From Arthrobacter nitroguajacolicus_D (lineage in GTDB: Bacteria > Actinomycetota > Actinomycetes > Actinomycetales > Micrococcaceae): a stretch of DNA of 64,000 nucleotides. The position numbers and the translations under genes were made by a program. The notes below the pieces were generated by a model. The model saw nothing but the letters and a program-made list of their open reading frames with translations, did no database searches and was not told the origin of the DNA. The stretch's first letter is position 1, and each line of letters opens with the position of its first letter. This document shows positions 24,917 to 33,274 of this stretch, in pieces. The DNA is taken from assembly GCF_031455195.1 (NCBI RefSeq), contig NZ_JAVDSH010000002.1:186001-250000 (forward strand), read 5' to 3'.

Positions 24917-26650
24917 ATGCTTGTCACCCTTATACGGCGCTATTCCAAGCCGTATTTGCCGCAGATAGTGGCCGTGCTGTTCTTTCAGCTGGCGTCCACC
25001 ATTGCCACGCTCTACCTCCCCAGCCTCAATGCCAGGATCATCGATGAGGGTGTTTCCCGCGGTGACACCGACTTCATCTGGCAGACCGGCGCCCTCATGC
25101 TCGCGGTGGCCCTCGGCCAGGTGCTCGCTGCCATCATCGCGGTCTACTTCGGTGCCCGGGTTGCCATGGCCATCGGCCGCGACCTTCGCCGCAGCGTCTA
25201 CCGCCAGGTCAGCAGTTTCTCCGCACAGGACGTCAACCGGTTCGGTGCCCCTACGCTGATTACCCGCGGCACCAACGACGTCCAGCAAGTCCAGATGCTG
25301 GTGCTCATGGGCCTGAACTTCATGGTTTCGACGCCCATTATGTGTGTTGGCGGCATCATCATGGCACTCCGCGAGGACCTCAGCCTCTCCTGGCTCGTCT
25401 GGGTATCAGTTCCGGTCCTCGTCGCAGTAGTGGGTTACCTGGTGGTCCGCCTGATGCCCTTGTTCCGCTCCATGCAGACCAAGATCGACGCAATCAACGG
25501 CGTGCTCCGCGAGCAGATCATCGGCATCCGCGTGGTGCGTGCCTTCGTACGTGAGCCCCACGAGGCCAAACGCTTCGGTGATGCCAACGACGAATTGACC
25601 GCAGTGTCCGTGAAGATCGGCAACCTTTTCGTCCTGATGTTCCCGGCCATTGGGATGATCCTGCACCTCTCCACGGCAGCTGTGCTGTGGTTCGGTGGCC
25701 AGCGCGTGGACTCCGGCGACATGCAGGTCGGGGCGCTCACGGCGTTCCTCCAGTACCTGCTCCAGATCCTCATGGCCGTCATGATGGGTACCTTCATGGC
25801 CATGATGATTCCGCGTGCCTCCGTCTGCGCCGACCGCATCGGCGAGGTGCTCGACGTCGAGCCTTCCATCCATAACCCCACCTCCCCGGTCGTGCCTGCT
25901 GAGAAGAAGGGACGTGTCGAGTTCCGCGACGTCACCTTCAAGTACCCCGGCGCCGAGGCACCCGTGCTGAGCAACATTTCCTTCACCGCAGAGCCGGGCA
26001 AGACCCTGGCAATCATCGGGTCCACGGGCGCCGGCAAGACCACTCTGGTTTCGCTGCTTCCGCGGCTTTACGACGTCGCTTCCGGGGATGTACTGCTCGA
26101 CGGCGTACCCGTCACCAAGATGGATGCTTCGGAGATCACCAGCCGGGTCTCGGCTGTTCCGCAGAAGCCATATCTGTTCTCCGGCACCATCGAGCACAAC
26201 CTGCGTTTCGGCAAGCCGGAAGCAACGGACGAGGAACTGTGGGATGCGCTGGAAACCGCGCAGGCCAAGGGCTTCGTCGAAGAGAAGTCGTCCGGTTTGA
26301 ACCGGCGCATCGCGCAAGGCGGAACCAACGTGTCCGGCGGGCAGCGCCAGCGGCTGTCCATTGCCAGGGCACTGGTCACCAAACCGAACGTCTACCTGTT
26401 CGATGATTCGTTCTCGGCCCTGGACGTTGCCACCGATGCCAGGCTCCGGAAGGCGCTGAAGGCCAAGACGAGGGACGCCACGGTCATCATCGTGGCCCAG
26501 CGTGTCTCCACCATCGCAGACGCCGACGAGATCCTGGTCCTGGACAACGGCCGGATCGTGGACCGCGGAACGCACGACGAACTGCTGGAAACGTCGCCCA
26601 CGTACCAGGAAATCGTTGAATCCCAGCTGAGCGTGGAGGAAGTGGCATGA
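24917..26650 (+). CDS. ABC exporter half-transporter, subunit with degenerate Walker B
   Basis: 577 residues from the ATG at 24917 (AAGGA 9 nt upstream; a GTG two codons earlier is too close to it). Six membrane helices are followed by an ABC domain: Walker A 'GSTGAGKTT' from 368, signature 'NVSGGQRQR' and Walker B 'YLFDDSFSALD', where the usual catalytic Glu is Asp497. The switch His is also replaced ('IIVAQRVST' instead of H). Its partner gene overlaps by ATGA and has canonical Walker B but a degenerate signature, so the two form an asymmetric heterodimer of the TM287/288 or BmrCD type. It exports lipids, drugs or peptides; the cargo is unknown. Confidence 0.92.
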   Translation: MLVTLIRRYSKPYLPQIVAVLFFQLASTIATLYLPSLNARIIDEGVSRGDTDFIWQTGALMLAVALGQVLAAIIAVYFGARVAMAIGRDLRRSVYRQVSSFSAQDVNRFGAPTLITRGTNDVQQVQMLVLMGLNFMVSTPIMCVGGIIMALREDLSLSWLVWVSVPVLVAVVGYLVVRLMPLFRSMQTKIDAINGVLREQIIGIRVVRAFVREPHEAKRFGDANDELTAVSVKIGNLFVLMFPAIGMILHLSTAAVLWFGGQRVDSGDMQVGALTAFLQYLLQILMAVMMGTFMAMMIPRASVCADRIGEVLDVEPSIHNPTSPVVPAEKKGRVEFRDVTFKYPGAEAPVLSNISFTAEPGKTLAIIGSTGAGKTTLVSLLPRLYDVASGDVLLDGVPVTKMDASEITSRVSAVPQKPYLFSGTIEHNLRFGKPEATDEELWDALETAQAKGFVEEKSSGLNRRIAQGGTNVSGGQRQRLSIARALVTKPNVYLFDDSFSALDVATDARLRKALKAKTRDATVIIVAQRVSTIADADEILVLDNGRIVDRGTHDELLETSPTYQEIVESQLSVEEVA

Positions 26651-28725
26651 GCGAGCTGAACCAGCAGAAGAAGCGCGGCTGGGCTGCCAAGGCAGAAGCC
26701 GCGAAGAATGCCAAGGCGACATCCGAGGCCGAGGTCGCAACCGAAATGCTCGAGGACGAAGACTTCGTAGAGGAGGAATACGTCCCCACAGAGGCTGACG
26801 GCGGCATGTTCGGCGATGTTCCGGCAAAGAAGGCCAAGGCGTTCTGGCCGTCGGCCAAGCGGCTCATGGGCCTGCTGAAACCCGAGAGTGTCGGCGTCTA
26901 CATCGTGATCGGCCTGGTGGTGGTCTCGGTGGTCCTCAACGTCATTGCCCCCAAGGTCCTCGGCAGTGCCATGGACGTCATCTTCGGTGGCGTCTTGGGC
27001 AAACAGGTTCCCGAGGGTGTCTCCCAGGAACAGTTCGTAGAGCTCATGCGCCAGCAGGGCCAGAACAACTATGCGGACATGGTCTCCAAGATGCACCTCA
27101 CCAACGGCATCGACTTCCCCAAGCTGACGTTCCTGATCTCGATCGTTCTCTTGATGTACTTCGTAGCCAATATCTTCCTCTGGGCACAGGGCTGGCTGCT
27201 CAACAGGATCGTCATGCGGGTCATCAAGAAGCTCCGCAACGACGTCCAGGCCAAGCTCAACCGGCTCCCCTTGAACTACTTCGACACCCGCCAGCGTGGC
27301 GACATCCTGTCCCGCGTGACCAACGACGTCGACAACGTCCAGCAAGGTCTGCAGCAGGCCTTCTCCCAGCTGGTCAGCTCCGTGCTCACCGTGCTGGGCA
27401 TCACCGTCATGATGTTCATCGTTTCCTGGGAATTGGCGCTGATCGCGTTGATCGCACTGCCCCTTTCCGGGATCCTGGCAGGCGTCATCGGTGCCCGTAG
27501 CCAGAAGCTCTTCGCGGCACAGTGGAAGAACACCGGCGCTTTGAACGGCCAGATCGAGGAATCGTTCTCCGGTCATGATCTGGTGAAGGTCTTTGGCCGC
27601 GACGCAGACATGTTGGCGCGCTTCGACCAGAAGAACGATGAACTCTATAAGGCGTCGTTCGGTGCCCAGTTTGTTTCCGGCGTGATCTTCCCGGCGATGA
27701 ACTTTGTGTCCTACCTGTCCTACGTTGGCATCGCCGTGGTGGGCGGCCTGCGGGTTGCGTCGGGTTCAATGAGCCTGGGTGACGCCACCGCCTTCATCCA
27801 GTACTCGCGCGAATTCACCCAGCCCCTCGGCCAGATCGCCGGTATGGCCAACATGCTGCAGTCTGGCGTTGCCTCTGCCGAGCGGGTCTTCGAATTCCTC
27901 GATGCCGATGAAGAAATCGAAGAGACCGGCACACGCCACCTGCCCGCCAAGACCGACGGCCACGTTGAGTTCGAGCACGTCTCGTTCAGCTACGTGGAGG
28001 ACAAGCCACTGATCGAGGACCTCTCCTTCAGCGCTGAGCCCGGGCATACGGTAGCGATCGTTGGACCAACAGGTGCGGGCAAGACCACCCTGGTCAACCT
28101 CGTCATGCGTTTCTACGAGCTCAACGCCGGCCGTATCACCCTGGACGGTGTGGACATCAAGGACCTCAGCCGTGCGGAGCTGCGATCCAAGGTGGGCATG
28201 GTGCTTCAGGATGCCTGGCTTTTCGGTGGAACCATCTACGACAACATCAAGTACGGCAAGTTGGACGCCACGGAGGACCAGATCATGGAGGCGGCCAAGG
28301 CCACCTACGTGGACCGGTTCGTGCGTGCCCTGCCCGATGGTTACCAAACGATCATCGACGAAGAAGGCAGCAACGTCAGTGCCGGTGAAAAGCAGCTCAT
28401 CACCATCGCCCGTGCCTTCGTCTCCGATCCTTCGTTGCTCATCCTGGACGAAGCCACCAGTTCCGTGGATACCCGTACGGAACTGTTGCTGCAGAAGGCC
28501 ATGGCGGCCCTGCGCACGGACCGGACAAGCTTCGTTATTGCTCACCGTCTCTCCACCATCCGGGACGCCGATACCATCCTGGTCATGGAGAACGGCAAGA
28601 TCGTGGAACAAGGCAACCACGCACACCTGCTCACACTGCAGGGCGCGTACTACCGGTTGTACATGTCGCAGTTCGCAGGTGAGCAAGAGACCGCGGTGGA
28701 CGATTCGACGGCGGTGCACAGCTGA
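26647..28725 (+). CDS. ABC exporter half-transporter, subunit with catalytic Walker B
   Basis: 692 residues, ATG overlapping the previous stop. A charged Ala/Glu/Lys-rich cytosolic head of about 75 residues precedes the six membrane helices; there is a large extracellular loop after helix 1 (about 110-155). The ABC domain has Walker A 'GPTGAGKTT' from 473, a degenerate signature 'NVSAGEKQL', Walker B 'LLILDEATSSVD' with Glu602, and switch His in 'VIAHRLST'. Together with the 24917 subunit it supplies the one hydrolytic site (its Walker A/B with the partner's intact signature). Confidence 0.92.
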   Translation: MSELNQQKKRGWAAKAEAAKNAKATSEAEVATEMLEDEDFVEEEYVPTEADGGMFGDVPAKKAKAFWPSAKRLMGLLKPESVGVYIVIGLVVVSVVLNVIAPKVLGSAMDVIFGGVLGKQVPEGVSQEQFVELMRQQGQNNYADMVSKMHLTNGIDFPKLTFLISIVLLMYFVANIFLWAQGWLLNRIVMRVIKKLRNDVQAKLNRLPLNYFDTRQRGDILSRVTNDVDNVQQGLQQAFSQLVSSVLTVLGITVMMFIVSWELALIALIALPLSGILAGVIGARSQKLFAAQWKNTGALNGQIEESFSGHDLVKVFGRDADMLARFDQKNDELYKASFGAQFVSGVIFPAMNFVSYLSYVGIAVVGGLRVASGSMSLGDATAFIQYSREFTQPLGQIAGMANMLQSGVASAERVFEFLDADEEIEETGTRHLPAKTDGHVEFEHVSFSYVEDKPLIEDLSFSAEPGHTVAIVGPTGAGKTTLVNLVMRFYELNAGRITLDGVDIKDLSRAELRSKVGMVLQDAWLFGGTIYDNIKYGKLDATEDQIMEAAKATYVDRFVRALPDGYQTIIDEEGSNVSAGEKQLITIARAFVSDPSLLILDEATSSVDTRTELLLQKAMAALRTDRTSFVIAHRLSTIRDADTILVMENGKIVEQGNHAHLLTLQGAYYRLYMSQFAGEQETAVDDSTAVHS

Positions 28726-28748
28726 GCCAGGAATCCCTGACAAGCGGA

Positions 28749-29219
28749 GTGACCGCACCGGCATCCGCGACGCCCCAACGCATTGAGGTCCTTGTGCCCA
28801 TGCGTTGGGGCGACATGGACGCCTACGGACACATCAACAACGTCCAGATCGTGCGCATGCTCGAGGAAGCCCGCATCGCAGCCTTCGGGCCACCCCGTGG
28901 GGCGGGACTCCCTGGGGTTGAGCCACCGGCTGCTCTTTTCAACGATGTTGACGAGGGCACCATGACCCTGGTTGTCGAACACAAAGTCCGCTACGTCCGG
29001 ACGCTGGAATACCGCAACATCCCGGCTGTCGTCGAGATTTGGGTGGGTTCCGTCAAAGGTGCCAGCTTCGATCTGCACTACGTCATCAAGGACCCGGTCA
29101 CCCGGGAGGATTGCGTCAAAGCCAGCACACACCTAGCCTTCGTCGCTGAGGCCACAGGCCGCGTCCTCCGGCTCACTCCCAAGCAGAAGGAACAGCTGGG
29201 GCGCTACCAGGCTTCCTGA
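28749..29219 (+). CDS. acyl-CoA thioesterase (4-hydroxybenzoyl-CoA thioesterase, hotdog fold)
   Basis: 156 residues. 'MRWGDMDAYGHINNVQIVRMLEEAR' region (about 18-41) carries the catalytic Asp and the HxNN-type motif of hotdog thioesterases, and 'YVRTLEYRNIPAVVEIWVG' follows. It hydrolyses acyl-CoA thioesters in the cytosol; chain specificity is not visible. The GTG at 28749 lies 23 nt after the ABC stop and has only a distant AGGA, so translation may depend on the upstream gene. Confidence 0.85.
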   Translation: MTAPASATPQRIEVLVPMRWGDMDAYGHINNVQIVRMLEEARIAAFGPPRGAGLPGVEPPAALFNDVDEGTMTLVVEHKVRYVRTLEYRNIPAVVEIWVGSVKGASFDLHYVIKDPVTREDCVKASTHLAFVAEATGRVLRLTPKQKEQLGRYQAS

Positions 29220-29234
29220 CGTCAAATGCGCGTG

Positions 29235-29263
29235 CGGCCCCTGGGAGGCGTTCCCGGGGGCCG
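29235..29263 (+). terminator. terminator hairpin
   Basis: A 12-bp stem with one G-T pair (29235-29246 with 29252-29263) and a 5-nt loop lies 15 nt after the thioesterase stop; no T run follows. Confidence 0.65.
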
Positions 29264-29289
29264 TTCGCGTAGACAAAGCAGCGGGCACG

Positions 29290-29295
29290 TAGAGT
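29290..29295 (+). promoter_or_regulatory. -10 element of a possible leaderless transcript (cutC)
   Basis: TAGAGT (TANNNT) ends 6 nt before the ATG at 29302, and no Shine-Dalgarno sequence is present, as expected if transcription starts at the start codon. TAGACA at 29270-29275 resembles a -35 but is spaced only 14 bp. Confidence 0.45.
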
Positions 29296-29301
29296 TTCAG
29301 C

Positions 29302-30063
29302 ATGAAACTTGAAATAGCCGTGGTGAGTGCTGCAGGAGCCGGGATTGCCGCGTCGGAAGGCGCCGACCGCATCGAACTGTGCAGCAGCCTGGAACTCGGT
29401 GGCATCACGCCCAGCCAGGGCCTCATGGAAGCCAGCATGGAGCACGTCGACGGCCGCTTGGAAATCCATCCGCTGATTCGTTGCAGGCCCGGCGATTTCC
29501 GGTATTCCGTGTCGGACGTGGACACCATGGTGCACGAGATCCGGCACCTGCTGGCCCAGGGCGCACACGGGGTTGTAGTGGGGGCCCTCACTCCGTCGGG
29601 CGAACTGGATGTGCACACCCTGCGTCGCCTTGCAGAGTCTGCCCGGGACGCCAACCAGGACGCCCAGCTGACCTTCCACCGTGCCATCGACCAGTCCAAG
29701 GACCCGCTGGCCGCTGTGGAGCAGCTCCTCGAACTGGGATTCACGCGGGTCCTCACCTCCGGGCACGAAGCCACCGCGGGAGCAGGGCTGCCCACTCTAG
29801 CCACCATGGCAGAACGAGCTGGAGCTGCCTTGCAGATCATGGCTGGCGGGGGACTGGCGCTCGACGACATCCCCGCGATGCACGGGGCGGGCCTTTCGGC
29901 TGTCCACCTATCGGCCAAGAAGATCGTCTCCACTCTCGGGGAGGGAACCATTTCCCTCGGCGCGCAGGACGGCAACGATCCCACGGCCTACACCGTCACC
30001 GACCGCGAAACCGTTCGGGCAGCCAAGGCGAAGGTCAACGCACTGAATTTGCGCCATGCCTGA
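29302..30063 (+). CDS. cutC: CutC family protein (copper homeostasis protein CutC)
   Basis: 253 residues, a full-length TIM barrel of the CutC family: 'EGADRIELCSSLELGGITPS' (about 19-38), 'IHPLIRCRPGDFRYS', 'TFHRAIDQSKDP', 'VLTSGHEAT', 'IMAGGGLALDDI' and 'AVHLSAKKIV'. CutC was named for copper tolerance, but the biochemical role remains unsettled and some relatives may be enzymes. No copper gene is adjacent, so the context does not support a metal role. It appears to be transcribed alone, possibly without a leader. Confidence 0.9.
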   Translation: MKLEIAVVSAAGAGIAASEGADRIELCSSLELGGITPSQGLMEASMEHVDGRLEIHPLIRCRPGDFRYSVSDVDTMVHEIRHLLAQGAHGVVVGALTPSGELDVHTLRRLAESARDANQDAQLTFHRAIDQSKDPLAAVEQLLELGFTRVLTSGHEATAGAGLPTLATMAERAGAALQIMAGGGLALDDIPAMHGAGLSAVHLSAKKIVSTLGEGTISLGAQDGNDPTAYTVTDRETVRAAKAKVNALNLRHA

Positions 30064-30210
30064 GTAGCCCTCCCGTCCAGCCCAATAGCGGACGAATCCC
30101 AGTGAGTACGCATCGTAATGACCCTTTACAGAGGTCGACGCACCGCCAATGATTGAAGGATTCACCAACGTGGTGAAAAGCCCCGGAAGCTACCTTCAGG
30201 AGTCCCAGCG

Positions 30211-33200
30211 ATGCCGCTGTCCTCGCCGGTTTCACCGGCCCTTGCCCACCCCCTTCGATCTACCAGGAACAGCCCCGGACATCCGGAGGTGGAGTGTGGC
30301 ATCGGGGAGTGGGACAAACTGCTGTACGGAAACCACCGCTTCGTCATCGAAGTCGACACAACCCACGCCCAGGCAGGAGTAGGACGGGCGCACGTTGTGG
30401 TTCTGCCGTGGCGTCGACAGGACCATGAGCCGGCAGCCGTGGATGTCATTGTCGTCTCGGCGCAATCCGGAGGCAGGGTCAGGAACCTGACGGTGGAACG
30501 CGCCACAAGGGAGTCGGGAACCCTCGTGTTCGAAGCCATCGACGGAGCTGGCACCTACTTCGTGTACTACCTGCCTTACGCAATGCTGGGGAAGGCCCAT
30601 TATCCCCAGGCGCAGTACCTCCCGAGCCGGCCTGCTGCCGATCCTGCGTGGGCGGCCGCCGTCGGGCGTTCTTCTTGGGAACCTGCAGCGCAAAGGGAGC
30701 TGCCCCGCGCGAAAGTCCTGCGCTATGAGGCCGCCAGCGAGCGCGATTCCTTCGCGCCGATGAATTTCACCGCAACCGCAACCGAACTGGAAGCACTCCA
30801 CGCCCGGCACCCGGGGAAGGCCTTCCTGGTATTCCCTGAGGACCGACTGAACCCCGTTTCCATGCGGACGGACCTGCCGGCGCACTGGGTGATCAACGGC
30901 CCATCGGACTCGTTCCATGCGACGGCCCAGCCAGGCGAGGACTACGTGGTCCAGCTCGGGTTGTACGCGCAGCAGGACCTGGAATGTGTGTCCGTGGACG
31001 TGACCCCACAGACGGGTGGGCACTGCATTAACACCGACGGCGTGGACCGCCTGGGCCGGCCGTGGCATAGGACCCTGGACGTTCCAGCGGGGACGGTACG
31101 GGCCTTGTTCGTTATCCTCCCCATCCCGCGGCACGCCGCCGGGACCACGCACTATGCGTCGATCACCCTCAGCGCAACGGGTCATCCAGTGCGGACCGTC
31201 GACGTCGCGCTTGATATCCTCCCGGAGGAAGAGGCGGACCCGGTAGTCAGTGCGGGCGGTTTCGGCGACCCCCGCTACCTCCGGCGCCTGGCTTGGCTCG
31301 ATTCGGCAGTTGCCCAAGATGCGGAGCTCGTGGCGCCGTTCAGCGCCATATCGCTCAACGAATCAGCCAGGACCCTCGGGATCCTGGGCAGGACGCTGCG
31401 GCTGACGGAATCTGGGCTTCCAGCCCAGGTGACGTCAACGTTCACCGCCGCTGTGACGTCAACTGAAGGTCCCGCCGTCGAGCTTCTCAGTGCGCCCATC
31501 CAGTTGGACGTGGACGGTGTGGAGTGGACGCATTCGCCGATCACGTTCAAGCGGGAAGGCCCGGCCCGGGTCTCGTGGCGGTCCCAGTGGACCGGTCACG
31601 CGGGCCAAACCACCATGTCACTCGGGTTGGAGGGAGTTCTCGACGCCGATGGAACAGTGACGTACAGCCTGCGCCTCGCGCCAGAGTCGACTTTCGCGGC
31701 GGACGACGTCGGCCTGCGACTGGTGTTCCATCAGGCTGCGGTTCCGTTCGCGATGGGCTTGGGCGTGCCGGGCGGCCGTCGGCCTGAAACCATCGATTGG
31801 GCGTGGGACGTCGCAACGAGGAACCAGGATTCGCTGTGGCTGGGTGGGGTGAACGCCGGAATCCAGCTGGCTTTGCGGGACGGCAGCTACGAGCGTCCCC
31901 TCAACACCAATTTCTATCGGGAAAAGCCGTTGGTGGAACCGGCGTCGTGGGCCAACCGCCAGGGCAGCACAGTTGGGGGCGGGGTCACGCTGCGGACCGT
32001 TGGAGACGATGTCATGGTCCGCGCATCAAGTGGCGCCCGGACGTTGGAAGCGGGCAAGCCACTGGACTTCGACTTCCGGCTCCTGCTGACACCGTTCAAG
32101 CCGATCCAGCCCGGAAAGCACTTGGGCAAGCGCTATTTCCACGAACCGGCCAACCCGTCCGAGATCAAAGCCGCCGGCGCCACGGTGGTCAACATCCATC
32201 ACGCAACAGCACCGGCGCCCTACATCAACGACCCCCTTCTCAGCGCCGAACGGCTGAGGAAGTATGTGGCTGCTTGCCATCAGAAAGGGCTCAAAGCCAA
32301 AATCTACAACACCGTCCGGGAGCTCACCTTCCACAGCCCGGAGCTGCTGCCCTTGCTGCACCTCGACCATGAGATCTTCAGCGACGGCCCGGGGGCGGGC
32401 CACATCTGGCTACAGGAACACGCCGGCAGCGGCTACGTGTCCGCGTGGTTCGCGCCGAACGTCGAGGACATCGCAGTGGTGACCACAGGCGAGTCGCGGT
32501 GGGAGAACTTCTACGTGCGCAGCCTGCAGGAACTGGCCAAGGGAGATGACGGGATCGATGGTATCTACCTGGATGACATCGCCTACGACCGGCATGCAAT
32601 GTTGCGCGTGCGCAAGGTCCTCGAGAGGGCCTGCGCGACGCGGGGTGTGGTTGGACCGGAGATCGACCTCCACTCGGCCAACCAGTTCACAGCGCATGAC
32701 GGGTACGCGTCCTCGGCCAATCTGTACATGGAGCAGCTGCCCTATGTGGACAGGCTATGGCTGGGGGAGTACTTCGACTACGACAACACAGACCCCGACT
32801 ACTGGTTGGTGGAACTGTCCGGCATTCCCTTTGGCCTCATGGGCGAAATGCTCGAAGGCGGGGGAAACCCATGGCGTGGCATGGTGTTCGGCATGACCGG
32901 CCGGGCCCCCGCCGTCGATAACCGTCCACTCTGGGAGTTCTGGGCAACCACCGGCCTGGAGGGCGCGCAGATGCAGGGCTTCTGGGACCCGCAATCACCC
33001 GTCCGCACAAGCCATCCGGATGTCCTGGCCACCACCTGGCTCACGGTGCGCGGAATGGTTGTGGCGCTCGCATCATGGGCCGGGCAAACTGAGGACGTGA
33101 CGTTGATATTCGACGACGCTGCCGTCACCTCCGCGGGGCACGGCGCTGCCGCCACCGGCCGTCGCATGGAAGCGCCCGCGATCCGCGGCTTCCAGCCAGC

Positions 33201-33273
33201 CGCGGAGTACGCCCCCGGCCAATCAATAACCATCGAGCCGCAGCGCGGCCTCCTTCTCTGGATCGGATTCTGA
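30211..33273 (+). CDS. putative glycoside hydrolase (GH123/DUF6067-like)
   Basis: 1020 residues, AGGAG 8 nt before the ATG. No signal peptide, so it acts in the cytosol. The N-terminal 600 residues read as beta-sandwich modules ('FVYYLPYAMLGKAHYPQAQYLP', 'GAGTYFVYYLP'); residues about 640-950 look like a TIM barrel, with 'KAKIYNTVRELTFHSPEL', 'GIDGIYLDDIAYDR' and 'GPEIDLHSANQF', whose acidic residues could be catalytic. The layout recalls DUF6067/GH123-type proteins; a glycosidase role is inferred, and the sugar is unknown. It is followed directly by a DUF5107 gene, so the two form an operon for an imported oligosaccharide. Confidence 0.7.
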   Translation: MPLSSPVSPALAHPLRSTRNSPGHPEVECGIGEWDKLLYGNHRFVIEVDTTHAQAGVGRAHVVVLPWRRQDHEPAAVDVIVVSAQSGGRVRNLTVERATRESGTLVFEAIDGAGTYFVYYLPYAMLGKAHYPQAQYLPSRPAADPAWAAAVGRSSWEPAAQRELPRAKVLRYEAASERDSFAPMNFTATATELEALHARHPGKAFLVFPEDRLNPVSMRTDLPAHWVINGPSDSFHATAQPGEDYVVQLGLYAQQDLECVSVDVTPQTGGHCINTDGVDRLGRPWHRTLDVPAGTVRALFVILPIPRHAAGTTHYASITLSATGHPVRTVDVALDILPEEEADPVVSAGGFGDPRYLRRLAWLDSAVAQDAELVAPFSAISLNESARTLGILGRTLRLTESGLPAQVTSTFTAAVTSTEGPAVELLSAPIQLDVDGVEWTHSPITFKREGPARVSWRSQWTGHAGQTTMSLGLEGVLDADGTVTYSLRLAPESTFAADDVGLRLVFHQAAVPFAMGLGVPGGRRPETIDWAWDVATRNQDSLWLGGVNAGIQLALRDGSYERPLNTNFYREKPLVEPASWANRQGSTVGGGVTLRTVGDDVMVRASSGARTLEAGKPLDFDFRLLLTPFKPIQPGKHLGKRYFHEPANPSEIKAAGATVVNIHHATAPAPYINDPLLSAERLRKYVAACHQKGLKAKIYNTVRELTFHSPELLPLLHLDHEIFSDGPGAGHIWLQEHAGSGYVSAWFAPNVEDIAVVTTGESRWENFYVRSLQELAKGDDGIDGIYLDDIAYDRHAMLRVRKVLERACATRGVVGPEIDLHSANQFTAHDGYASSANLYMEQLPYVDRLWLGEYFDYDNTDPDYWLVELSGIPFGLMGEMLEGGGNPWRGMVFGMTGRAPAVDNRPLWEFWATTGLEGAQMQGFWDPQSPVRTSHPDVLATTWLTVRGMVVALASWAGQTEDVTLIFDDAAVTSAGHGAAATGRRMEAPAIRGFQPAAEYAPGQSITIEPQRGLLLWIGF

Positions 33274-33274
33274 C

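Noticed and set aside
30064..30210. Small gene or riboswitch before the GH-like gene
   Set aside because: No frame with a ribosome site, and no recognisable riboswitch core is visible in these 147 bases.
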